11,969 nucleotides of DNA from Chloroflexi bacterium RBG_16_57_11 (lineage in GTDB: Bacteria; Chloroflexota; Anaerolineae; Anaerolineales; UBA4823). The position numbers and the translations under genes are program-made. Each line of letters starts with the position of its first letter. Position 1 is the first letter of the stretch. The notes under the pieces are model-generated. The model searched no databases and was not told the DNA's origin. It saw only the letters and a program-made list of their open reading frames with translations. The stretch lies in assembly GCA_001795165.1 (NCBI GenBank), contig MGNS01000130.1:1-11969 (forward strand). The letters run 5' to 3'. Positions 1 to 6,967 of this stretch are shown here, piece after piece.

Positions 1-330
1 GAAGGCTTCCATGTCGCGGTAACCCTCATGCGAACCTTCCGATGGAATGGCGATGAAACGGTCGCCAAAGCCAGCCTCGACCCGATCAGCGTTCTGCAAT
101 AGCTCGCGCCGCCAGTCAGGAACGTGCTCTTTTTCGAATGCCTTCTCCCAATCTATCGTTTGGGATTGTTCATCGTAATAGGACTCGTAAATGTTCTCCA
201 ATGAGCCGCGCTCCTCGTCGCTGACGCTGATCACCTCGCCGGTTTCGAGATCCAGGTAGTAAGAAACCATCTCGCTTCCGATGTCGAAAGCGAGTTCGAG
301 CTCAGACAGGTCAATTTTAAGTTGGCGCAT
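1..330 (-). CDS. UPF0158 family protein, N-terminal 110 residues (cut by window edge)
   Basis: The frame is open from an ATG at 330 to the left edge with no stop, giving 110 residues that begin MRQLKIDLSELELAFDIG. It reads as the UPF0158 family: the early stretch YYLDLETGEVI followed by an acidic segment, then RFIAIPSEGSHEGYRDMEAF, where the family's conserved IP...EGY-MEAF block lies. The function of UPF0158 proteins is not known; they are small cytoplasmic proteins. The start lies 18 bases after the VapC stop on the same strand, so it may be co-transcribed with the toxin-antitoxin pair. The Shine-Dalgarno match is weak (only GAG, close to the start). The C-terminal end lies outside the window. 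Confidence 0.8.
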   Translation of the reverse strand, partial: MRQLKIDLSELELAFDIGSEMVSYYLDLETGEVISVSDEERGSLENIYESYYDEQSQTIDWEKAFEKEHVPDWRRELLQNADRVEAGFGDRFIAIPSEGSHEGYRDMEAF

Positions 331-348
331 AAGCAACTCGATTACTGT

Positions 349-777
349 TCAAGAAGGTAGATAAGCCATCTGTACTCCCCTGGCAGCCTCAATCAAGTGG
401 ATGTCGAACGATGCCAGTGTCACCGGCATCCCCAGCGTCTCCTGCCAGATCAGCGCGCAGGCCAGGTGGGTAGCGTCATAACACATCAGGTTATGCTCAA
501 CTGCCAGGGTGTCGCCGCGCACAACAGTATTCTCAGTGATCGGCAATCGATGGAAGCTCTCCCAGTCCGAGCGGAACTGGTGCAGCGCAGCAAGAGTTTC
601 ATCCGGTGTGATGAGCTGCAACCGACCGGCGCGAGCAATCGCCGCAGCGACCTCAACCCGGGTGATCAGCCCGGTTACGACCATATCGGCTGCCTCGATC
701 CAGGCGTTGACATCCTGCGAAGCTTTTTCCTGGATATAGCGTTTCACCAGCGCGCTGGCATCCAGGTAGAGGATCAC
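349..777 (-). CDS. vapC: PIN-domain ribonuclease toxin, VapC type
   Basis: This 142-residue protein is a PIN-domain endoribonuclease, the toxin of a VapBC-type pair; family members cut tRNA, rRNA or mRNA when freed from their antitoxin. The four acidic metal-binding positions are all visible: D6 in LYLDASALVKRY, E42 in TRVEVAAAI, D101 in CYDATHLA and D125 in LASFDIHL. Its length is normal for the family. The start ATG overlaps the antitoxin stop by four bases (ATGA), the usual translational coupling of antitoxin and toxin. No decay is visible, so it is probably active. The RNA target cannot be read from sequence. Confidence 0.92.
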   Translation of the reverse strand: MILYLDASALVKRYIQEKASQDVNAWIEAADMVVTGLITRVEVAAAIARAGRLQLITPDETLAALHQFRSDWESFHRLPITENTVVRGDTLAVEHNLMCYDATHLACALIWQETLGMPVTLASFDIHLIEAARGVQMAYLPS

Positions 778-1049
778 TCGCGCATCTCCACCAGGAGATC
801 CGAAACCTGCTGGTCGCCGCGGTTTACCACCACCGGCGTGACCGGTTTCAGCTTCTGGCCGTTCCAGGCGACCAATCCGGCATCCTGCAAAGCATTAAGC
901 CGTTCATCGAGGGGTTGGTCCACCGGCGACAGGCGACCGACCGGACGCCCATGATCGGTGATGATGACCGTCTGCCCTTGGCTAACCTGGCGCAGGTACT
1001 CGCTCAATCGTGCTTTCAGATCCCTGACGCCGACCCGGAATTCGCTCAT
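774..1049 (-). CDS. Antitoxin, Phd/YefM type, partner of the PIN toxin
   Basis: This 91-residue protein starts MSEFRVGVRDLKARLSEYLRQ and continues QGQTVIITDHGRPVGRLSPV, the standard Phd/YefM antitoxin fold: an N-terminal DNA-binding alpha/beta domain (about residues 1-50) that binds the promoter as a dimer. The C-terminal part (about 55-91, ending DLLVEMRE) would neutralise the PIN toxin encoded immediately downstream. The start has a strong Shine-Dalgarno sequence, GGAGG seven bases before ATG. The promoter region carries an operator-like palindrome, which fits autorepression by the toxin-antitoxin complex. PIN toxins paired with Phd-type antitoxins are commonly called VapBC. Confidence 0.9.
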   Translation of the reverse strand: MSEFRVGVRDLKARLSEYLRQVSQGQTVIITDHGRPVGRLSPVDQPLDERLNALQDAGLVAWNGQKLKPVTPVVVNRGDQQVSDLLVEMRE

Positions 1050-1064
1050 ATCCTCACCTCCAAT

Positions 1065-1094
1065 TGTGACTATATTATACCGATAATGGTCACA
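1065..1094 (-). promoter_or_regulatory. Promoter and operator-like palindrome of the toxin-antitoxin operon
   Basis: On the minus strand a consensus -10 TATAAT lies at 1079-1074, about 25 bases before the antitoxin ATG. The inverted repeat TGTGAC (1094-1089) / GTCACA (1070-1065) brackets it, with partial symmetry extending inward (TGTGACyAT). No good -35 is seen at the expected distance. A palindrome centred on the -10 box is what an autorepressing Phd-type antitoxin would use. The role is inferred from position. Confidence 0.6.
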
Positions 1095-1138
1095 TATGAC
1101 GATGCGATGTACTTCTTGTTGGCAAGTTAAGGACCGGG

Positions 1139-1665
1139 TTATCGGATGGTATAGGGCATTAAAATTTCACCAAGCCTCCACGGACGATAATCTCTGGCCT
1201 CCACGCAAAGGTTGATGTGCCTGGCACCCAGCTCGGGAGCTACGCTATTGTGGATGTGACCGTGCAGATTGAGTATACCCAGCTCCAGGGGGAGGTTAGG
1301 GCGGTGCGAGAAGACCAGTTGTAAGCCTGATGGATGATTCATCGGATATGGATCAGGCACCAGGGTGATCCCCAGTTGTTGATAAAAGCCCTTGCTTCGC
1401 CGGTCATGGTTGCCTGCATCAGGTACAGCCGGCCGTTGAGCAGCGGTGCTAAGCCTTCGATCTTTTCCTTCTTGCCCAGCGCCAGGTCTCCAACATGGAA
1501 GACAATCTCTTCAGGGTGAATAAGGCGGTTCCAGTTTTCAGTGATCATTTCCTGCCAGCCATCTGGTCGGTTACAATACCGTCCAATGTTCTCGTGGAAG
1601 AAATGGGTATCGGAGATGATCCAGGTCTGGTCATCAAAGGGGAATTGCGGCTGTGGCGGTAACAT
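1139..1665 (-). pseudogene. Calcineurin-like metallophosphoesterase, frameshifted
   Basis: Two frames together make one small metallophosphoesterase. From ATG 1665 the first part holds the D-x-H motif (ISDTHFFHENIGRYC, D19 and H21) and the GD motif (VFHVGDLALG). Near 1415-1416 the frame breaks: the original frame gives LYLMQATMTG, while the other frame restores GNHDRRSKGFYQQLGITLVPDPYPMNH and continues through FSHRP and the final GHIH metal motif to a TAA at 1139. One base is missing between the codons for LM and GNHD, where relatives usually have RGNHD. Without the repair the product lacks GNHD and GHIH and would be inactive. A sequencing error is possible. The gene stands alone between the toxin-antitoxin operon and the pRiA4b-like gene. 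Confidence 0.85.
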
Positions 1666-1815
1666 GGTTTATTTGGTACTCAGGAGGTAGGATTACTAGA
1701 TTATATCCTGCCAGTGACTGGCCTGCCTTTGGCTAGGTATAGCAATATCAGACTCTATTCCGAGATTTCAAAGGCAAGCTCAGCAGGTAACGGGAAAGGC
1801 ATAACTTATGTGATG

Positions 1816-1841
1816 CAAAAAGATGCCGAAGTTGGCATCTT
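1816..1841 (-). terminator. Intrinsic terminator of the pRiA4b-like gene
   Basis: On the minus strand a perfect 8-base-pair stem AAGATGCC / GGCATCTT (1841-1834 and 1827-1820) with a six-base loop AACTTC is followed by a run of T. It starts 25 bases after the stop of the leftward gene ending at 1867. The remaining sequence between 1666 and 1815 shows nothing I can name. Confidence 0.8.
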
Positions 1842-1866
1842 ACTGAAATGGAATTCAGTTTTCTGT

Positions 1867-2550
1867 TCAGTACGGTGGTTCTGCCGGCCCATCGTAACCG
1901 CACATCCCGGTGCGCGGCGAGTTGACAAGGGGCATCGGTTCGCCATAGTTCTCATGCGGGTGTTCTTCCATGTGTTCGTCGCAGAGATAGCCGCTTTTAT
2001 CCTCTTCGTAAACACATTCGATACACAGCCAATGCGCCGGCTGGCTGCGTTCCTGGCAGACCAATTCTGGCATCCGATTGCGCGCCAGCAAGGCGATAGG
2101 ATGTTTGCTCTTTGCTTTTCCTTCTCGAAAGCCCACCACTTTGATATCGGTCTCGGATGTTGTGCCAAAATCATACAGATGGCGCAGCACCAGACCAGGT
2201 TCAAAGGTCGCATTGGCTTTGCGCGCCTTGCCCACATCCACGCCGCTCCACCCGCCAATCGTGAACTTGCTCAGGTGACCACAACATTCCAGCCAGATGG
2301 CGCGCAGGTATTTATCGAGCTTATCCAGCGAAGCTGAGCCGACCATCTCCAGATCGAGCCAAAAATCCTTATCGTAAGCATCCTGAACGCGTAAATGCCA
2401 GAGCGTTTCTACTGGCTGGCTGCTGGCTGCCGCGCTGGTGAGCACTTCTTGCCACTTGGGGCATTTGCCCAGATGCTTGGCTACGCCGCGCTTGGTGATG
2501 ATCTCACCGCAGTAAGCGCAGGTTCCAGGATTTTCGGGTCTGCGGGGCAT
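1867..2550 (-). CDS. pRiA4b ORF-3-like protein with two zinc-finger-like motifs
   Basis: The 227-residue protein resembles the plasmid pRiA4b ORF-3 family: FWLDLEMVGSASLDKLDKYLRAIWLECCGHLSKF (about 63-96) and the later YDFG block (about 126-129) are its typical landmarks. The family is common on mobile elements and its role is unproven. Two added metal-binding motifs are visible: N-terminal C11-x2-C14 with H26 and C30 (CAYCG...KHLGKC), and C-terminal C176-x2-C179 with C190 and H193. These suggest nucleic-acid or protein contact, by inference. I chose ATG 2550 because AGAGGAG sits at a good distance before it; an upstream TTG at 2574 would overlap the preceding gene. It follows the ATPase/nuclease unit on the same strand and ends in a terminator. 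Confidence 0.75.
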   Translation of the reverse strand: MPRRPENPGTCAYCGEIITKRGVAKHLGKCPKWQEVLTSAAASSQPVETLWHLRVQDAYDKDFWLDLEMVGSASLDKLDKYLRAIWLECCGHLSKFTIGGWSGVDVGKARKANATFEPGLVLRHLYDFGTTSETDIKVVGFREGKAKSKHPIALLARNRMPELVCQERSQPAHWLCIECVYEEDKSGYLCDEHMEEHPHENYGEPMPLVNSPRTGMCGYDGPAEPPY

Positions 2551-2563
2551 AGGAATTCTCCTC

Positions 2564-2911
2564 TTATGTTCCAACTAACTTCGCCAGGACCTCCAGGTCA
2601 GCCTGGCTGCTGAGCAGCATGTCGTTGTGGCGGGCGAACTCCAGCGCTTCCTGCGTGAAGCCCATCTTGGAAATGAACCAGGGCTTGGCTGACAGGCTGC
2701 GGGCATTGGCCGCCAGTTTTTCGAGTTCTTTCTTGCCGCTCAGGCGGCCGCGCCACTTGATTTCCACCGCCCAGCGTTCGTGGTTCTCGGCATCGCTGGT
2801 TTCAGCGACCGAGTCCACCTGCACCTGTCCATCGGGAGATAAGTAGGACGTTACCCGCTCGGAAACCGGCAGCTTCACCGGGCTATCTACGCCAAATATT
2901 CGACCATCCAC
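2564..2911 (-). CDS. PD-(D/E)XK nuclease-like domain, detached from the upstream ATPase by one TAG
   Basis: This 115-residue frame begins at a GTG only two codons after the TAG that ends the ATPase, and is in the same frame. Its core, QVQVDSVAETSD (D33) then WAVEIKWRGR (E50, K52), is the pattern of a restriction-endonuclease-like fold; the helix after it (EKLAANARSLSAKPWFISKMGFTQEALEFARHNDMLLSS) also fits that fold. Related ATPases carry a similar DUF234-type domain fused at their C-terminus, so this is most simply that domain. It could be made by reinitiation at the GTG (only TAGGA is close by) or by readthrough, or it could be the dead end of a broken gene. Stop TAA at 2564; the next gene starts 13 bases on. 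Confidence 0.65.
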   Translation of the reverse strand: MDGRIFGVDSPVKLPVSERVTSYLSPDGQVQVDSVAETSDAENHERWAVEIKWRGRLSGKKELEKLAANARSLSAKPWFISKMGFTQEALEFARHNDMLLSSQADLEVLAKLVGT

Positions 2912-2914
2912 TTC

Positions 2915-4276
2915 CTACCCGTTAAAGGCTTGCAGTAGTTCACGAACCTGGCTTTCCTTGGCCAGGCCTAGTTCGTTCGCCACCCGCTCATATTTTACCA
3001 TCAGCTCCGCCACCAGGTTGCTCAAAACCTTCTGGCTGGGCATGCCGGTGAGCTGCAAGCCGGAATAATAGTAGGCCACCCAAATCTGCAAAACAGGATC
3101 GCGGTAGCTATAAGTTTTATCTTCGCGCTGCTCCACCAGATCTACATCCGCCAGCCAGGTTAGCACCTGGCGGATGGCCCCGCTCGGGCGTTTGAGCCGG
3201 GCAGCGATCTCGGTCAGGGTCATACCAGCCGGTTGTTGGGCCAGCACCTGCAAGACCGCCTGGGGCATAGTTTCGCCGCGCACACCCTGCAAGGACTGTT
3301 CCAAGACATACCGGCACAGGTTGTAGATGCGCCCAGTGCTGCCCAGCGTTTCCAGGGTGAAGGCTTCTTGCACGGTAGCAGACGCCAAGGGTTTGTTAAG
3401 CAGCGAGATGTTTTCGATGACCCGCATGGCCGTAGCGTAGATATAGAACGGGTGGCCGCGCGTGACCTGGTAGATCGCTGCCAGGACATCGCCCGGCACT
3501 GGATCGGCTAACATGGACAGGCGCTTACGCACCATAGCATCGCAATCTTCGCGCCCAAATGGGCCGATGGTTTCCAACTGAAAATGGACGAACAGCGGCG
3601 ATGCCGCATCCAGGAAAATGCGCTCCATCAGGCCGATCATCGAGCCGGCGACGACATAGACCACGCGTGACTGCGCCTGCATGGCAGCCCGAAAGAGCGC
3701 CAGCACATCATGAATTTGGGGGTAATTGTCCAGAGCCAGGATTTCTGGGAACTCGTCCAGGATCACAATTACCCGCTTGCCAGCGGCCGGGGCATAGACT
3801 TCGGGGGTGTTGAAGGCCAGCTCCAGCAGCAGATGCTGGTCGGGCTTCTCTTTCTGTAGCTCCTGGTGCAAGCGGACAACGTGCTCACTGAATGCGGCGC
3901 CCATCTGCCCGCTGGCGGCCAACTGGGCTGAAGCGTCAAAAAAACTCTCCACCCGTTGATGGAGATCGCCCGCTAACCAGTACAACAGATATCCGACATA
4001 CTTCACCGTGAAGCCTTCCGGCGTCAGCGCTAAGCGCGGCAAATCCATGTATGTCAAGCGGCAGTCACCGGCGCTGCCAGCGCTTCCAGGCTGCAAATTG
4101 CGGCGCAGGAACTCTTTGAGCACCACAGTTTTGCCCACGCGGCGAAATCCGCTCAGCGCCAAGTGCTTGCGCACCCCCTGGCCCAACAGATCACGGCTCA
4201 AGCCCAACACGGCCAAAGTATGCTCCCGGTTGGTGAAAAAGCGCTGCTCTTCTTCGGGGTAGATGTAATCCAACAT
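2915..4276 (-). CDS. AAA/STAND-like ATPase (archaeal-type ATPase_2 family) with winged helix
   Basis: The 453-residue protein is a P-loop ATPase of the archaeal ATPase_2 type. Walker A is GFRRVGKT (43-50), Walker B is VIVILDEF (169-176, D174 and E175), and a sensor-like segment YVVAGSMIG follows near 207-215. A helical lid runs to about 330, then a winged helix-turn-helix (about 338-395, TLTEIAARLKRPSGAIRQVLTWL). The typical C-terminal DUF234-like nuclease domain is not in this frame but continues in phase after the TAG at 2915-2917. GGAGG lies five bases before the ATG. Members are common in archaea and Chloroflexota; their role is poorly known, with defence or mobile-element control only suggested. 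Confidence 0.85.
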   Translation of the reverse strand: MLDYIYPEEEQRFFTNREHTLAVLGLSRDLLGQGVRKHLALSGFRRVGKTVVLKEFLRRNLQPGSAGSAGDCRLTYMDLPRLALTPEGFTVKYVGYLLYWLAGDLHQRVESFFDASAQLAASGQMGAAFSEHVVRLHQELQKEKPDQHLLLELAFNTPEVYAPAAGKRVIVILDEFPEILALDNYPQIHDVLALFRAAMQAQSRVVYVVAGSMIGLMERIFLDAASPLFVHFQLETIGPFGREDCDAMVRKRLSMLADPVPGDVLAAIYQVTRGHPFYIYATAMRVIENISLLNKPLASATVQEAFTLETLGSTGRIYNLCRYVLEQSLQGVRGETMPQAVLQVLAQQPAGMTLTEIAARLKRPSGAIRQVLTWLADVDLVEQREDKTYSYRDPVLQIWVAYYYSGLQLTGMPSQKVLSNLVAELMVKYERVANELGLAKESQVRELLQAFNG

Positions 4277-4291
4277 GGCCGCCTCCGCAAG

Positions 4292-4329
4292 ATACTAGCC
4301 AAATGACATACTAGCTATATGACTAGTAT
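4292..4329 (-). promoter_or_regulatory. Repeated operator-like sites upstream of the ATPase gene
   Basis: Two tandem 16-base units, ATACTAGCCAAATGAC (4292-4307) and ATACTAGCTATATGAC (4308-4323), abut, followed by the inverted half CTAGTAT (4323-4329). The second unit and the inverted half form ATACTAG-N8-CTAGTAT. They lie 16-53 bases before the ATPase ATG, where its promoter must be, so they look like repressor binding sites. No clear -35/-10 pair stands out. The function is inferred from position and symmetry. Confidence 0.5.
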
Positions 4330-4368
4330 AGGAGAAAAAAAAGAGACGGCCAATAGTTTGATCTTTTA

Positions 4369-5628
4369 CTACCGCTCAATTGGCTCTTGTTGAGCAAGCC
4401 ATACGCGGCTCTCCAGCCGGACTTCTGCTGGGAGGTATTTTGATCGAGCCCTATCTTCATGCATTGATCTCAGGGTGTCCTCATCACTGCTTGCTCGAAC
4501 AGTCAGACCCAGATAGTCGCGAAAGCCGTTCACATCCAGAGAATAACAGATCGATCCCCGTAAAGCCCGATCATCCAGATACTCTTGCCGGGTACTCATT
4601 CTCCCCCATGGGTTTGCGGGATCCTCACATTCGCCAAGAAATACAGTAAAGCCGGTCTCTACTTCTTGATATCCATACCGAGCACGGCTGATTTTCTTAT
4701 CTTTGAACTGGCGGAGGATAGTGCTCTGGTTCCAGATTTTCTGGGCTTGCTCCAACGCGGCTGTTTCGATCCAGAAAGGATCACTGATGAGCTGTTGTCT
4801 CAGCCTGACACGCGCAGCCTCCCATTGATCATCGGGCAAACAATACGGCTCAGGCTCTGGCGGCGGTTGACTTGCCAGGTCAACCATTTCTTTCTCCACC
4901 CAGTCCACTGCCTGCTGCAGGTCTACAAAATGGTTGAATTTACCCACGCTGCCGCGATATTGCGCTTGGGCAGACCAGAAGATAGGAGATTTATCTGATT
5001 GAACACTGCCTTCGACTTGCTGGTGATGACTAATCCAATGGCCCTCACTCCGGCATTCCCATTCAAAAGCTCTGGCCTTAAAGTTGAAACCCGTTTCTTC
5101 TTTTTCACGGTGGCTTTTGAAGAGCAAATCAAAAACTTGTCTGAATGCTTCATCCCGGCGTTTCTTTTCTTGCTCCGCCATCTTGGTGAGACGTTGTGTG
5201 TTTTGTTGCAGGAGATCCAGTAGCTCTGAGCCAGCCTCTAGTGGTAAGTGGATTATTTCTTCGTACGCTCTCTCTGTTTTCGTTTCAGATGCACCAGCGG
5301 TTGCTTCTGGCTCTGTTTTTTTACGACGTCCACGAGATGGCACTGGTATTTGTATTCTGTGCACTTGCCTGGTTATTGAAATCCCGTCAGCTTTCCAGCT
5401 ATCTTTAGATACTAATTTCTCCAATAAATCCAGCGCTTCACGCCCAGATAAACGCTCCAATCTTTTCTCTGTGCTATTCCACACAACAAGACCCTGTTCT
5501 TGCCATAGGCTGATCTGATGTGGATTAAGCCACTCTGGGCTGCCTTGTGGCCTTTGATCTCTTTTCAAGCGTTCGTAACTTGGGCTCGGGTTAAATTTTA
5601 GGCCCCATGATTTCTCAGGCTCGGGCAT
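4369..5628 (-). CDS. Uncharacterised 419-residue protein with coiled coil
   Basis: I do not recognise this protein. It starts MPEPEKSWGLKFNPSPSYERLKRD and has no signal peptide or membrane segment, so it is probably cytoplasmic. Residues 85-125 are charged and low in complexity (RGRRKKTEPEATAGASETKTER), 130-175 are a probable coiled coil (LLDLLQQNTQRLTKMAEQEKKRRDEAF in part), and the rest is mixed alpha/beta with many Trp and aromatic residues. There is no nuclease, ATPase or methylase motif I can find. GAGG lies eight bases before the ATG at 5628, and the gene follows the HU-like gene by 30 bases, so they are co-transcribed. It ends in TAG followed at once by TAA. The DNA is more AT-rich than its neighbours, consistent with transfer. 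Confidence 0.8.
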   Translation of the reverse strand: MPEPEKSWGLKFNPSPSYERLKRDQRPQGSPEWLNPHQISLWQEQGLVVWNSTEKRLERLSGREALDLLEKLVSKDSWKADGISITRQVHRIQIPVPSRGRRKKTEPEATAGASETKTERAYEEIIHLPLEAGSELLDLLQQNTQRLTKMAEQEKKRRDEAFRQVFDLLFKSHREKEETGFNFKARAFEWECRSEGHWISHHQQVEGSVQSDKSPIFWSAQAQYRGSVGKFNHFVDLQQAVDWVEKEMVDLASQPPPEPEPYCLPDDQWEAARVRLRQQLISDPFWIETAALEQAQKIWNQSTILRQFKDKKISRARYGYQEVETGFTVFLGECEDPANPWGRMSTRQEYLDDRALRGSICYSLDVNGFRDYLGLTVRASSDEDTLRSMHEDRARSKYLPAEVRLESRVWLAQQEPIER

Positions 5629-5658
5629 GTCTTTTCCTCACGGGATGATTGGGGGTAA

Positions 5659-5922
5659 CTAAAGCTCGCCTTTATATGTCGAAGACCAGCCGAATAAGGC
5701 ACGCCATTTCTGGCAAGGATTGAACTTAAATATCCAGCTATCGCGCTCGGGGCGCACGTAGAAGCCGCCGAAATTCTTGAGCGTGACCCCCTGGCCGCGC
5801 TTCATTGCCTGGTAGATTTCATCCAAGAAGGCATCCACTACCTTGTCCACCACCTCCACATCCTCGCCGGTGCGTTGTGCAACCAGGCGAACCAGTTCGT
5901 CGCGTTCGATGCGATCAGACAT
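5659..5922 (-). CDS. HU-like DNA-binding protein, short-arm variant
   Basis: The 87-residue protein starts MSDRIERDELVRLVAQRTGE and continues with VVDAFLDEIYQAMKRGQGVTLKNFGGFYVR, a clear HU/IHF dimerisation core (about 1-57). The rest is unlike ordinary HU: in place of the long DNA-clamping beta arm with its RNPxTG tip it has RPERDSWIFKFNPCQKWRALFGWSSTYKGEL. I recall this ending from a variant HU family in Chloroflexota and cyanobacteria. DNA binding is therefore likely but bending may differ. I chose ATG 5922, which has GGAG six bases upstream and overlaps the MazG stop by eight bases; an upstream in-frame ATG at 5934 lacks a comparable site. Stop TAG. Confidence 0.85.
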   Translation of the reverse strand: MSDRIERDELVRLVAQRTGEDVEVVDKVVDAFLDEIYQAMKRGQGVTLKNFGGFYVRPERDSWIFKFNPCQKWRALFGWSSTYKGEL

Positions 5923-6253
5923 CTTCGTCTCCATCTTCTGTCCACAACAGCTTCAACCGCCGTTCAAAGCCGCCGCGTTCCGAGTGACGTTGGCGCTTCA
6001 TCTGCTGGACCCGATCCGGGACGATCTGCCAGGCTGCCAACACAGCGGCAAGCACTTCCTGTATATCAGCCAGTTCGGTGACTAATTCATCCGGCGCGGC
6101 TAGGCGCGCTTCCTGTGCCTCTTCTACCAGTTTCTCCAGCAGCGCCTGGCGGTATTCCGCATCAGGCATGGTTTCGATGGCACAACTTTTGCTGCTGTTT
6201 TGAATGATCACAGGGATGTGATCTCGCACCAGTTTATTGTAAACGCGGCGCAT
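5915..6253 (-). CDS. MazG-like nucleotide pyrophosphohydrolase (COG4997 type)
   Basis: The 112-residue protein opens with VYNKLVRDHIPVII, the hallmark of the small all-alpha NTP pyrophosphatases grouped in COG4997. The metal-binding signature ExxE...ExxD is seen as E45-AQ-E48 and E60-LA-D63. The family hydrolyses NTPs or odd nucleotides to the monophosphate and pyrophosphate and is used for nucleotide-pool cleaning; relatives occur in phages and defence loci. The start lies three bases after the HNH stop, with GGGGGTGA before it, and the stop overlaps the HU-like start, so these genes are translated as a coupled set. The tail after residue 85 (KRQRHSERGGFERRLKLLW) is basic and conserved in the family. 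Confidence 0.85.
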   Translation of the reverse strand: MRRVYNKLVRDHIPVIIQNSSKSCAIETMPDAEYRQALLEKLVEEAQEARLAAPDELVTELADIQEVLAAVLAAWQIVPDRVQQMKRQRHSERGGFERRLKLLWTEDGDEDV

Positions 6254-6256
6254 GCG

Positions 6257-6961
6257 TCACCCCCAGCGAAAAACGTTTTGGCGATGCCATTCAAGAGCTT
6301 CCAGGTGCGGCCAAAGGGCTTGCTCTGCAGGGCCGATGATGGAGCGGCTTTCCAGGGTTAACAGGTGACTGGGAACGTTTTGGGTAATGCGCAGTTCCCC
6401 CGAAAGCAGCACCAGGTATTTAGCCGAAACGCCAAGCAATCCCTGATCGAAAGTCCAATGGCATAAGCCGCATAAGGCCATGCCATTATGTGGATCATCA
6501 TCATGGCTGATGCTCCAGGGGATGATGTGGGCTGTGTCCACCGCAGTACGCCCATCGGCAGTAAGCATGCGCACGCCACAAAAAGCCCAGCGATGATTGT
6601 ATATTCTCACTACAGCCCGGCGAAATCCTTGGTCTCGTACGGTTAGTTGGTAAGCATCTGCTCCTCCAGGCGTCTCTTTGACCTGTTTGCGCGCCTGCTC
6701 GATCAAATGTTGACTGTAGATGAACGTCCGCAAATCTGGGGACATCACTTTCGACCAGTAAGCCGCGAACGACTCACCCAATTCAGGGGTGATCTCGATT
6801 AGGTTGACCATGATCCGCCCTTGAGCGAACAGGTCAAGCACCGACAAAAGCAATATCGGCTTATGAGGCGCTTGACCGTGGGTAACGACAGTCCAGCTGC
6901 CAGTACGATCGGTGCGCAGGTGAGAGAATTTATGCAAGTAAAAAGAAAGCTGACCTTCCAT
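6257..6961 (-). CDS. HNH endonuclease (HNH_2 type), shortened
   Basis: The 234-residue protein joins two halves. Residues 5-70 (LHKFSHLRTDRT...APHKPILLLSVLDLFAQGRI...ITPELGESFAAYW) are the N-terminal domain usual in this group of putative restriction endonucleases. Residues 105-190 hold the HNH_2 domain: D110/R114 in RDQGFRRAVV, C128, D142-TA-H145 (first His of the motif), N159, C164-x2-C167-H168 and F171-D172. Family members I recall are near 300 residues, with a helical linker between the halves; here only about 35 residues join them. The usual first Cys of the C-x2-C pair is Trp125 (HRWAFCG). It may still bind metal through the other ligands. First complete gene of the operon. Confidence 0.82.
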   Translation of the reverse strand: MEGQLSFYLHKFSHLRTDRTGSWTVVTHGQAPHKPILLLSVLDLFAQGRIMVNLIEITPELGESFAAYWSKVMSPDLRTFIYSQHLIEQARKQVKETPGGADAYQLTVRDQGFRRAVVRIYNHRWAFCGVRMLTADGRTAVDTAHIIPWSISHDDDPHNGMALCGLCHWTFDQGLLGVSAKYLVLLSGELRITQNVPSHLLTLESRSIIGPAEQALWPHLEALEWHRQNVFRWG

Positions 6962-6967
6962 GTTTTA

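Noticed and set aside
397..954. A rightward open frame of 185 codons opposite the toxin-antitoxin pair
   Set aside because: It overlaps two well-recognised genes on the other strand and its protein has no recognisable domain or ribosome binding site; it is a shadow frame.
1405..1425. Programmed frameshift in the metallophosphoesterase
   Set aside because: No slippery sequence or stimulatory hairpin is seen at the break; a missing base explains it better.
1714..2337. A rightward open frame of 207 codons
   Set aside because: It lies opposite the pRiA4b-like gene, which has family motifs, a strong ribosome binding site and a terminator.
4292..4329. Possible CRISPR array
   Set aside because: Only two abutting 16-base units without spacers; they look like operator sites.
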